From positions 1 to 7,119 of the forward strand of contig JAQGJF010000627.1 in the NCBI GenBank assembly GCA_028290765.1: 7,119 nucleotides of DNA, in the 5' to 3' direction. Positions 1 to 5,715 of the stretch are shown piece by piece. How positions within the stretch are numbered: position 1 is the stretch's first letter; every line of letters starts with the position of its first letter. Made by a program: the position numbers and the translations under genes. The DNA comes from Tardiphaga sp. (GTDB lineage Bacteria; Pseudomonadota; Alphaproteobacteria; Rhizobiales; Xanthobacteraceae). The notes under the pieces were generated by a model. That model was not told the origin of the DNA and searched no databases. It saw nothing but the letters and a program-made list of their open reading frames with translations.

Positions 1-268
1 CGCCCCGGCGGATCTCGTTCTCCATGATCTGCGCGCACCATCCTGGATTCCGCTCAATGATCCGGCGACACAACTGGTGTTCGGGGCGACCGGCGCGACG
101 GTCGACACCGTGATCGTGGACGGCAAGCTTATCGTCGAGGGCGGCCGGATCGTGGCCTTCGACATGGCGCCGATTCTTGCGGAGGTTCGGGGCCTGGTGC
201 GGCGGCAACGCAACCGCGATCCCGGCCTGCAGGACTGGGCCGCCCGCATCGAAGAGATCGTGCCATGA
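1..268 (+). CDS. Amidohydrolase (ATZ/TRZ-like), C-terminal fragment; 5' end off window
   Basis: The reading frame is open from base 2 and gives 88 residues before the TGA at 266-268. It opens with PADLVLHDL, the conserved 'ADLVV' strand that begins the C-terminal part of the composite beta-sandwich in amidohydrolase-superfamily enzymes. The typical 'VDTVIVDGKLIVEGGRIV' segment follows. The metal-binding barrel lies upstream and cannot be inspected, so the reaction is unknown. An ungapped comparison by eye with the end of the amidohydrolase at 5712 gives about 34 identities in 76 positions, including APxW, PxND, VF, TGA and VDTV. The two are therefore paralogues. This gene ends 138 bp before the GntR regulator and may close a separate upstream operon or belong to the same regulon. 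Family assignment is firm. Substrate is unassigned. Confidence 0.85.
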   Translation, partial: APADLVLHDLRAPSWIPLNDPATQLVFGATGATVDTVIVDGKLIVEGGRIVAFDMAPILAEVRGLVRRQRNRDPGLQDWAARIEEIVP

Positions 269-277
269 CCCCTCGGC

Positions 278-295
278 AAAAATTTCGAAATTTTT
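278..295. promoter_or_regulatory. Perfect 18-bp AT-rich palindrome, candidate operator
   Basis: The bases AAAAATTTCGAAATTTTT read the same on both strands, centred on CG at 286-287. The palindrome begins 9 bp after the stop of the upstream amidohydrolase and abuts or overlaps the putative -35 element (293-298). A perfect AT palindrome in such a GC-rich genome is unlikely to be chance. A dimeric repressor site, perhaps for the adjacent GntR protein, is the simplest reading. A terminator is less likely because the stem has almost no GC pairs and no loop. Confidence 0.5.
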
Positions 296-321
296 ACCTT
301 TTGCACAAATACTGGTATTCT
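293..321 (+). promoter_or_regulatory. Putative sigma70-type promoter for the GntR regulator
   Basis: TTTACC at 293-298 and TATTCT at 316-321 are separated by 17 bp. Each matches the -35 and -10 consensus at four of six positions. They lie in the only AT-rich stretch between the amidohydrolase tail and the regulator. Transcription would start near 328 and leave a leader of about 80 nt. The call rests on spacing and composition only. Confidence 0.35.
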
Positions 322-326
322 GCACA
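302..326. promoter_or_regulatory. Inverted repeat flanked by TGCACA direct repeats, candidate GntR operator
   Basis: AATAC (308-312) and GTATT (315-319) form an inverted repeat around a TG centre. TGCACA occurs exactly on either side, at 302-307 and 321-326. The inverted repeat covers the start of the putative -10 element (316-321), so a bound protein would block the promoter. Short palindromes of this size are typical of FCD-type GntR operators, which fits autoregulation by the next gene. Binding itself is inferred. Confidence 0.35.
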
Positions 327-330
327 CATT

Positions 331-351
331 ATTGCCTGTTATTTTGGCAAT
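331..351. repeat. Short inverted repeat in the regulator leader
   Basis: ATTGCC at 331-336 is the reverse complement of GGCAAT at 346-351, with a 9-nt spacer. In RNA this would be a small hairpin just after the predicted transcription start. It could also be a further protein site. A match of 6 bp can arise by chance. Confidence 0.25.
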
Positions 352-406
352 CCCCGGTCCTCGCATCCGGTGTCGTCATGACCATTGCCCAGCGAATGCC
401 GATGCC

Positions 407-1108
407 ATGAAAGCTGATCAGATGGACGAATCCCGAACCTTCGCCCAGGCGGTTCATACGCGCCTGGCAACCGACATTCTGAACGGCCAATTGGCTCCGG
501 GAGCCAAGCTGCGACTGCAGACGATGTGCGACGCCTATCAGGTGAGTATGAGCCCGCTGCGGGAAGCGCTGGCCGGCCTCGCGGGGCGCGGTCTGGTTGT
601 CCAGGAGGGGCAGCGCGGTTTTCGCGTCGCGCAGGCCTCCGCCGACGACCTGCGCGACATCACTCAGACGCGGATCAGCATCGAAACCACGGCGCTGCGC
701 TTTGCAATGGAGCACGGCGATGATGCCTGGGAAGCTGGTGTTCTGGCCGCTCATCATCGCCTCAGCCGCCGGCCGCGCAGCGAAAAGCTGCTGATCGACG
801 AGGCATGGGAGGAGTTGCACCGCGGTTACCACATGGCATTGATCGCGGCCTGCGGCCTGCCGCGCCTGCTCGCGTTCTGCACCATCCTGCACGATCATTT
901 CGATCGCTATCGTCGGCTGGCAGTGCTTCACGGCGGAAGGCATCCGGTGCTGAAGTCCGGTCATGGCGCCATCGTCAAGGCGACGCTGGCCAGGAACGCC
1001 GGGCAGGCCGAAGCCCTGCTCGCCGCCCACATCCGTGAAAGCGCGGCACAATTCGCGTTGCTGCTCGGAGCCGGCGGATTGGCGCAGCTTTCCGCGGCCG
1101 TGGAGTGA
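407..1108 (+). CDS. GntR-family transcriptional regulator, FadR subfamily (FCD domain)
   Basis: A DNA-binding repressor or activator of 233 residues, the usual size for FadR/FCD-type GntR proteins. A winged helix-turn-helix occupies about residues 11-76: a first helix from AQAVHTRL, the recognition helix VSMSPLREAL (46-55), and the wing GLVVQEGQRGFRVA (62-75). The all-helical FCD effector domain covers about 80-215. His142 (in YHMAL), His186 (GHGAIV) and His208 (AAHI) sit where this family has metal-coordinating histidines, so a metal-assisted carboxylate-type effector is likely. ATG 407 was chosen because the helix-turn-helix needs little sequence before it. ATG 422 (MDESR) is an equally possible start, and neither has a strong ribosome binding site. 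An in-frame TTG at 332 would add 25 residues unlike the family and lies in the promoter region. The gene sits directly ahead of the transporter operon and probably controls it and itself. Confidence 0.9.
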   Translation: MKADQMDESRTFAQAVHTRLATDILNGQLAPGAKLRLQTMCDAYQVSMSPLREALAGLAGRGLVVQEGQRGFRVAQASADDLRDITQTRISIETTALRFAMEHGDDAWEAGVLAAHHRLSRRPRSEKLLIDEAWEELHRGYHMALIAACGLPRLLAFCTILHDHFDRYRRLAVLHGGRHPVLKSGHGAIVKATLARNAGQAEALLAAHIRESAAQFALLLGAGGLAQLSAAVE

Positions 1109-1165
1109 GGTGGCACACTGCTTGCTAGCTATCGTGGCAATCGTTTCTGGCAGCCATTCCCCAAC

Positions 1166-1170
1166 GGAGA
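1166..1170 (+). promoter_or_regulatory. Ribosome binding site of the solute-binding protein
   Basis: GGAGA lies six bases before ATG 1177. This spacing favours the ATG over the GTG at 1174, which is also in frame. Confidence 0.6.
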
Positions 1171-1176
1171 GCAGTG

Positions 1177-2208
1177 ATGGAGTTTAATGTCGATCCCACG
1201 CGACGCCGCGTGTTGAAAGCCGGCGCGTCCGCGGCCGTGGCCACCACGCTTGCATCGTCGTCCTGGATGGGTCTCGGAACTGCCCTGGCGCAGCAGGGAA
1301 AGCCGCTGTCGTTCCAATTGTCTTGGATCAAGAGCATCCAGTATGGCGGCTTCTTCGCCGGCATCGAGCAGGGAAGCTTCAAGAAATTCGGAACCGAGCC
1401 GACCTTCGTCTCGGGCGGTCCCAACGTCGACCCCGTGGCCAATGTGGCAAGCGGGCAGTCGCAGCTCGGCGACCGGCCGATCGGTCCTCTCATCATTGCG
1501 AGGGAGAAGGGCATTCCGATCAAGGTGATCGGCACTGTGTTCCAGAAGAGCCCTTACAGCGTCATCAGCCTGGCGAAGTCGCCGATCAAGACGCCGCAGG
1601 ACATGAAAGGCAAGACCATCGCGGTGGCGACGTCAGGGCGGCCGCTCATTCTGTACATGATGCTGAACGCGGGGCTGAAGCCTGCCGACGTCAACATCGT
1701 TCCGTCGGCGCCGGACCCCTCCGCGCTGGTGAGCGGGCAGATCGATGGCTATTGCGGCTACGAGACCAATCAGGGCGTGATGCTCAAGACCCGCGGCGTC
1801 GAGATCTACGCCATGAATGCGCAGGACCTCGGGCTCCCTGAAACCACCGGCACGATCTACGGCAGGGAAGATTTCCTCGCCGCCAACAAGGACCTGGTTG
1901 TGCGATTCCTCAAGGGCGCGATCGACGCGCATGGCTGGGCGCTGAAAAATCCGGAACAGACGGCAAAGCTCATGGTCGAGAAATACGGCGCGCCGGGACT
2001 GGACTATCAAGCCCAGTTGACCGAGATCAACGAAAGCAAGCCCTACATCGAGTTCGGCCCCGGAACGACCAAAGGCCTGCTCGCGCTCGACGTTCCGTTG
2101 TTCGGCAAGATCATCGACGTTTATCGCACGGTCGGCCTGGTGAAGACGGACATGAAGGCCGAAGATCTCTGCGATCCATCCTATATCGACGCCGCGCTGT
2201 CGGCCTGA
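1177..2208 (+). CDS. ABC transporter solute-binding protein, NMT1/SsuA/THI5-like, Tat signal
   Basis: The periplasmic ligand-capturing subunit of an ABC importer, 343 residues. The N-terminus carries a twin-arginine motif, TRRRVLK (residues 8-14), a hydrophobic stretch, and an AxA site (ALA, 36-38). Cleavage would leave a mature protein beginning QQGKPLSF. Export would be folded, by the Tat route. The mature part matches the NMT1-like fold: LSWIKSIQYGGFFAGIEQGSF (48-68) resembles the first strand and helix of pyrimidine- and riboflavin-type binding proteins, followed by SGGPNVDPVANVASGQSQLGD (79-99) and the inter-lobe strand KGKTIAVATSG (144-154). Trp50 is a likely ligand-stacking residue. 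This family binds thiamine precursors, flavins, sulfonates, nitrate and other small molecules, so the ligand cannot be named. It is 68 bp from the regulator and first in the transport operon. A separate promoter in 1109-1176 is possible, but I saw no clear one. Confidence 0.9.
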   Translation: MEFNVDPTRRRVLKAGASAAVATTLASSSWMGLGTALAQQGKPLSFQLSWIKSIQYGGFFAGIEQGSFKKFGTEPTFVSGGPNVDPVANVASGQSQLGDRPIGPLIIAREKGIPIKVIGTVFQKSPYSVISLAKSPIKTPQDMKGKTIAVATSGRPLILYMMLNAGLKPADVNIVPSAPDPSALVSGQIDGYCGYETNQGVMLKTRGVEIYAMNAQDLGLPETTGTIYGREDFLAANKDLVVRFLKGAIDAHGWALKNPEQTAKLMVEKYGAPGLDYQAQLTEINESKPYIEFGPGTTKGLLALDVPLFGKIIDVYRTVGLVKTDMKAEDLCDPSYIDAALSA

Positions 2209-2228
2209 GCCGGCCAGCGCCCATCGCC

Positions 2229-3038
2229 ATGTCCCGCGACATCCAAGTCGAGAAGGTCTCCATGGTCTTTTATGGCCGTGGAGAACCTGTGATTGCGCTC
2301 GAGAAGGTCGACATGCAGGTGCCGGCCGGGCAGTTCGCGTCGATCATCGGCCCGAGCGGCTGCGGCAAGTCGACACTGCTGCGGCTGGTCGCCGACATCG
2401 CCAGGCCGCAAGCCGGCACCATTACGCTCGGCGGCGATACCCCGCGCGCGGCGAGGCACGCGCACTCGCTGGGCTTCGTGTTCCAGGCTCCGACCCTGCT
2501 GCCCTGGCGCTCGGTCAGGCAGAACCTCGAGCTGCCGCTCGATGTCGTTGGCCGCGGCAGCGCCAAGCGGTCGGCGCGCAGCAGCGCCGAATTGATCGAC
2601 CTGGTCGGGCTGAGCGGATTTGCCGACGCCTTGCCGCATCAATTGTCCGGCGGCATGCAGCAGCGGGTCGCGATCGCGCGGGCGCTGATCCTGACCCCGG
2701 ACATCCTGTTGCTCGATGAACCGTTCGGTGCGCTCGACGAGATCACACGGCAGCGCATGAATCTCGAGCTGCTTCGCATCTGGTCGGAGTCCGGGACTTC
2801 CGCGCTGCTGGTGACCCATTCCATCGCCGAGGCGGTATTCATGTCGGACCGGATTTATGTGATGAGCGCCAGACCCGGCCGCATCACCTCGATCGTCGAC
2901 GTGCCGCTGGAGCGGCCGCGACGCCTCGACATGATGCGCAGCTCCGCGTTCTTCGACTGCGTCAACCGTGTCCGGGACGGGCTGTTTGGCCATCAGCCAT
3001 CCGAAGCCGTGGCGGGCGAGCCGGTCGAGGCCTATTGA
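2229..3038 (+). CDS. ABC transporter ATP-binding protein, SsuB/TauB/NrtD-like
   Basis: The cytoplasmic ATPase that powers the importer, 269 residues, a normal length for nitrate/sulfonate/taurine-type ATPases. All motifs are intact: Walker A GPSGCGKST (41-49), Q-loop Gln86 in FVFQAPTLLPW, signature LSGGMQQR (139-146), Walker B LLLDEP (160-165), D-loop ALD (168-170) and the switch His197 in VTHS. The QAPTLLPWRSV form of the Q-loop is typical of the SsuB/TauB group. The gene starts 20 bp after the binding protein with no obvious Shine-Dalgarno sequence, so it may depend on translational coupling. Its TGA overlaps the ATG of the next gene by one base (TGATG). I see nothing unusual in the catalytic residues. 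Confidence 0.93.
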   Translation: MSRDIQVEKVSMVFYGRGEPVIALEKVDMQVPAGQFASIIGPSGCGKSTLLRLVADIARPQAGTITLGGDTPRAARHAHSLGFVFQAPTLLPWRSVRQNLELPLDVVGRGSAKRSARSSAELIDLVGLSGFADALPHQLSGGMQQRVAIARALILTPDILLLDEPFGALDEITRQRMNLELLRIWSESGTSALLVTHSIAEAVFMSDRIYVMSARPGRITSIVDVPLERPRRLDMMRSSAFFDCVNRVRDGLFGHQPSEAVAGEPVEAY

Positions 3039-3817
3039 TGGCGTCGACGACTTCCCTCGCGATCTTTCGAACCAGCTGGAGGCCGGTTCTGACCGGCCTT
3101 ATTCTCATTACGCTGCTGGAAGCCGCCAAGCGCGTTCATTGGCTTCCGGTCTTCATTCCGGCCCCGTCCGAGGTGGTGTGGGAGATCTGGAAGACGCCGC
3201 GGCTGGTGACCGCCAATCTGGCGCCGACGGCGTGGAAAGCCGCCGCGGGCTATGGCATCGCGGCCACCGTCGCCATCGCGGCCGCCTCCATCGCGGTATC
3301 GTTGCGGGCGCTCTATGGTCCGATCTACAATATCAGCGTGATGATCAACAGCGTGCCGATCATCGCCACGGCGCCGCTGCTTGCCCTCTGGCTCGGTACC
3401 GGAACGCAGGTGCAAATTGCCATCGCCGCACTGGCGAGCCAGTTTCCGATGCTGGTGGGAACCATGCAGGGATTGCAGGCCGCCGACCAGCGCCAGCGCG
3501 AATTGATGCATGTGCTGTCGGCGTCGCGCTCGCAAACGTTGCGCTATTTGCTGATTCCGAGCGCGCTGCCCTATCTGTTCGCCGGCCTCAAGATCGCTGC
3601 CCCCTCCGCCGTGCTCGGGGCCATCACCGCCGAATGGGCCGGCGCCGATCAGGGCGTCGGCGCCATGATGCTGTATGCGCTGTTTTCCTACGATACGCCC
3701 AAGGTCTGGCTGTCGGTGGTGCTGACCTGCGTCCTGGCCGGTGCCGGCTTCGGCATCTGGGCGGCGATCGAGCGGGTTGCGGTCTATTGGCGTCACGACG
3801 TTGAGCTTGCGGATTGA
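3038..3817 (+). CDS. ABC transporter permease 1, SsuC/TauC-like
   Basis: An inner-membrane channel subunit of 259 residues with several hydrophobic spans: about 16-30, 66-90, 98-119, 124-145, 185-200 and 223-245. The cytoplasmic EAA loop that docks on the ATPase is at about 155-174 (ELMHVLSASRSQTLRYLLIP), followed by the family's ALPYLFAGLKIA. The conserved Gly of the loop ('YGAS') is Ser161 here. PAPSEVVWEIW (41-51) is the usual N-terminal segment of this permease family. The start is ATG 3038, one base into the ATPase stop codon, with GAGG at 3027-3030 seven bases before it. A TTG at 3035 is rejected on this ground. The product probably pairs with permease 2, encoded 4 bp downstream, as a heterodimer. 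Confidence 0.92.
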   Translation: MASTTSLAIFRTSWRPVLTGLILITLLEAAKRVHWLPVFIPAPSEVVWEIWKTPRLVTANLAPTAWKAAAGYGIAATVAIAAASIAVSLRALYGPIYNISVMINSVPIIATAPLLALWLGTGTQVQIAIAALASQFPMLVGTMQGLQAADQRQRELMHVLSASRSQTLRYLLIPSALPYLFAGLKIAAPSAVLGAITAEWAGADQGVGAMMLYALFSYDTPKVWLSVVLTCVLAGAGFGIWAAIERVAVYWRHDVELAD

Positions 3818-3821
3818 CCCG

Positions 3822-4589
3822 ATGATTTCGCAAACCCCACGGTTGCTGCTCAAGCGCCTGATGCAGATCGCCCTCGGCGTCGCGATTTTCATCGCGCTCT
3901 GGCAGCTGACGGTCGTCGGCTTTCGGATTCCGAAATATCTCGTTCCGCTTCCCCTGGATGTCGCCAGGTCGGTTCGGCAGAACTGGGCCGTGATCGCCGG
4001 GCAGGCCGGCTTTACCCTCCTCGCCGCGGGGCTCGGTCTTGCGGCCAGCAGCCTGTTTGCCGTCGCGGTGGCGCTTTCCTTCTCGATGAGCCGCAATCTG
4101 GCGCAGGCCTCGCTGCCGGTGGTGATGGTGTTCCGCTCGACCCCGGTGGCCGCCGTCGCACCGATCATGATGCTGATCTTTGGCCGCGGCATCGGCACCA
4201 GCATGGCGGTGGTCACGATCGTGTCGTTCTTCCCGATGCTGGTGAACATGATGCGCGGCCTGGAGAGCGCCGATCGAAATGCCGCGGAGCTGCTGCACGT
4301 CTACGGCGCCTCGCGCTGGCAGCTGCTTCGCTTTGTCCGCATTCCGTTCGCTCTGCCCTATCTTTTCACCGGGCTGCGGATCGCCGGATCGAGTGCGATC
4401 CTGGGTGCGATGCTGTCGGAGTGGATCACGGGATCGAAGGGGCTTGGCAACCTCATCCTCGATGCCGGCGAGATGCGCGAGATCGAGCTGTTATGGGCGG
4501 CGGTGCTGACGTCGGTCGCGATCGCGCTGGCCGTGTTCTGGACCACTTCGGCCGGCGAAAAACGAGCGCTGCGATGGACGCACCGATGA
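3822..4589 (+). CDS. ABC transporter permease 2, SsuC/TauC-like
   Basis: The second inner-membrane channel subunit, 255 residues. Hydrophobic spans lie near 15-33, 63-88, 97-120, 126-144, 187-203 and 223-241. The EAA loop at 156-175 (ELLHVYGASRWQLLRFVRIP) has the canonical YGAS glycine that permease 1 lacks. It shares ALPYLF-GL-IA and SA-LGA---EW with permease 1, so the two genes are diverged duplicates. ATG 3822, four bases after the permease 1 stop, gives a family-like N-terminus (LMQIALGVAIFIALWQL). Upstream in-frame GTG starts would lie inside permease 1 and add arginine-rich sequence unlike a permease. No strong ribosome binding site is visible, and coupling to the preceding stop is likely. 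Confidence 0.92.
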   Translation: MISQTPRLLLKRLMQIALGVAIFIALWQLTVVGFRIPKYLVPLPLDVARSVRQNWAVIAGQAGFTLLAAGLGLAASSLFAVAVALSFSMSRNLAQASLPVVMVFRSTPVAAVAPIMMLIFGRGIGTSMAVVTIVSFFPMLVNMMRGLESADRNAAELLHVYGASRWQLLRFVRIPFALPYLFTGLRIAGSSAILGAMLSEWITGSKGLGNLILDAGEMREIELLWAAVLTSVAIALAVFWTTSAGEKRALRWTHR

Positions 4590-4641
4590 CCTCGCCGCCG
4601 ATCGAGCGCGCGATGACACCTTAAGGCCGAGCCTGCAAAAC

Positions 4642-5715
4642 ATGCGAATTCTCTCCGAACAAGACGTTGAACGGCTGATCGAACCCGCGGCGGCCATCGC
4701 AGCGATGGCTGACGGCTATCGCCGGCACGCCGGCGGCCACATGCCGATGCCGGGCAGGCTGGACATGGGGCGCGATACGCCCAAGGGCAACGTGCTGGTC
4801 CTGGCGGGGCATTCCGACAGCCAGTCGTTTGCGATCAAGGCCAACATGCATGTCTATCCCGAGCCGGCATCAAGGCACCGCAAGGCGGCGAGCATGATGC
4901 TATTGTGGGACGCGGTGCGGTGTGTACCGACGGCCCTGATCGCGACGACATTGTTCAACAATCATCGTACCGCCGCCGGCCTCGCCGCAGCCGCGCAGCA
5001 TCTGGCGCCGCCGCAGGCCAGAACCCTGGCCGTGTTCGGCGCCGGGAAGATCGCGCCGGCGGTGATACGCTATCTGATGCTGGCCCGCCCATTCGAAAGA
5101 ATTTTGATTATGGGGCGGGAGACGCAGAGGTCCAGCGAACTCGCTTTGGCGATCCGGAACTCGCCGGAGTTTGCCGGACGAGAGGTTGAGGCGGTCACCG
5201 ATGCGGGCGCCGCGGCGCGGGAGGCGGACGTGATCGTCACGATCACGACGGCCGATAGGCCGGTGTTTCCCGGGCGGAATGTCAAGTCCGGCGCCCTTGT
5301 CATTCTCGCGGGCGCCAATCGGCCGCACGCCCGCGAGGCCGACGACGATCTCATCGCACGCGCCACCATCATTGTCGATCACCGCAGGGGCTGCATCGAG
5401 CGCGCCGGCGACCTCTGCATTCCGCTGCGGTCGGGTCACCTCCGGCTGGAGCAGATCGCCGCCGAAATCGGCGGCCTGCTGGCGCAGCCGCCGCAGGCGC
5501 CGCGCGGTTCGCACGACGTCACGGTATTCAAATCAATCGGAATCATCGCGCAGGACCTCGCCTTGGCGGAATTGATCGTGACCCGCGCCGCAGAGGAGGG
5601 CATCGGCATCGAATTCGACCCCATCAGCGGAGTTTGCCGATTGGCGGATGCTTCGCGGTCCGTGGCGCCCGCGGCGTTGCTCGCCGAGGACCTGCCGGCG
5701 GAGAATCTGTCATGA
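4642..5715 (+). CDS. Ornithine cyclodeaminase/mu-crystallin-family NAD(P)-dependent enzyme
   Basis: A soluble 357-residue protein of the OCD/mu-crystallin family, which includes ornithine cyclodeaminases, alanine dehydrogenases and ketimine or pyrroline-2-carboxylate reductases. Family landmarks run in order: MPMPGRLDM (34-42), the substrate-carboxylate Lys66 in FAIKANMH, HRTAAGLAAAAQHLA (108-122), the nucleotide-binding GAGKIA (133-138), VTDAGAAAREADVIVTITTADRPVF (185-209), and VFKSIGIIAQDLALAELI (295-312). The position of the catalytic Asp in ornithine cyclodeaminase (GGD-P) reads AGANRP here, with Asn226. This resembles the mu-crystallin pattern (GASRP) and argues against true ornithine cyclisation. 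The start at ATG 4642 gives the usual N-terminus (MRILSEQDVERLI). A 52-bp gap separates it from permease 2, and its stop overlaps the next start (ATGA). It may act on an imine or amino-acid intermediate of the imported compound, which is inference from context. Confidence 0.88.
   Translation: MRILSEQDVERLIEPAAAIAAMADGYRRHAGGHMPMPGRLDMGRDTPKGNVLVLAGHSDSQSFAIKANMHVYPEPASRHRKAASMMLLWDAVRCVPTALIATTLFNNHRTAAGLAAAAQHLAPPQARTLAVFGAGKIAPAVIRYLMLARPFERILIMGRETQRSSELALAIRNSPEFAGREVEAVTDAGAAAREADVIVTITTADRPVFPGRNVKSGALVILAGANRPHAREADDDLIARATIIVDHRRGCIERAGDLCIPLRSGHLRLEQIAAEIGGLLAQPPQAPRGSHDVTVFKSIGIIAQDLALAELIVTRAAEEGIGIEFDPISGVCRLADASRSVAPAALLAEDLPAENLS
5700..5704 (+). promoter_or_regulatory. Ribosome binding site of the downstream amidohydrolase
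   Basis: GGAGA lies seven bases before ATG 5712, inside the end of the OCD-family gene. It fixes the start and the ATGA overlap. Confidence 0.6.

Noticed and set aside
278..300. Rho-independent terminator for the upstream amidohydrolase
   Set aside because: The palindrome has almost no GC pairs and no loop, so a stable RNA hairpin is unlikely. A DNA operator fits better.
332..406. TTG start giving the GntR protein 25 extra N-terminal residues
   Set aside because: The extra residues do not resemble the family, lie on the predicted transcription start and an inverted repeat, and have no ribosome binding site.
329..1051. Minus-strand open frame of about 240 codons opposite the GntR regulator
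   Set aside because: It covers the same bases as a convincing winged-helix/FCD protein and shows no domain of its own.
1124..1156. Short palindromes GCTAGC (1124-1129) and TGGC-A-GCCA (1148-1156) between the regulator and the binding protein
   Set aside because: They are too short to distinguish from chance, and I found no convincing -35/-10 pair beside them.
3032..4249. Long minus-strand open frame of about 405 codons opposite the permeases
   Set aside because: It lies antisense to two well-supported permeases, is rich in Arg, Gly and His, and has no recognisable domain. It is a typical GC-rich shadow.
4900..5514. Minus-strand open frame of about 200 codons opposite the OCD-family gene
   Set aside because: It is antisense to a well-supported gene, with arginine-rich composition and no motif.
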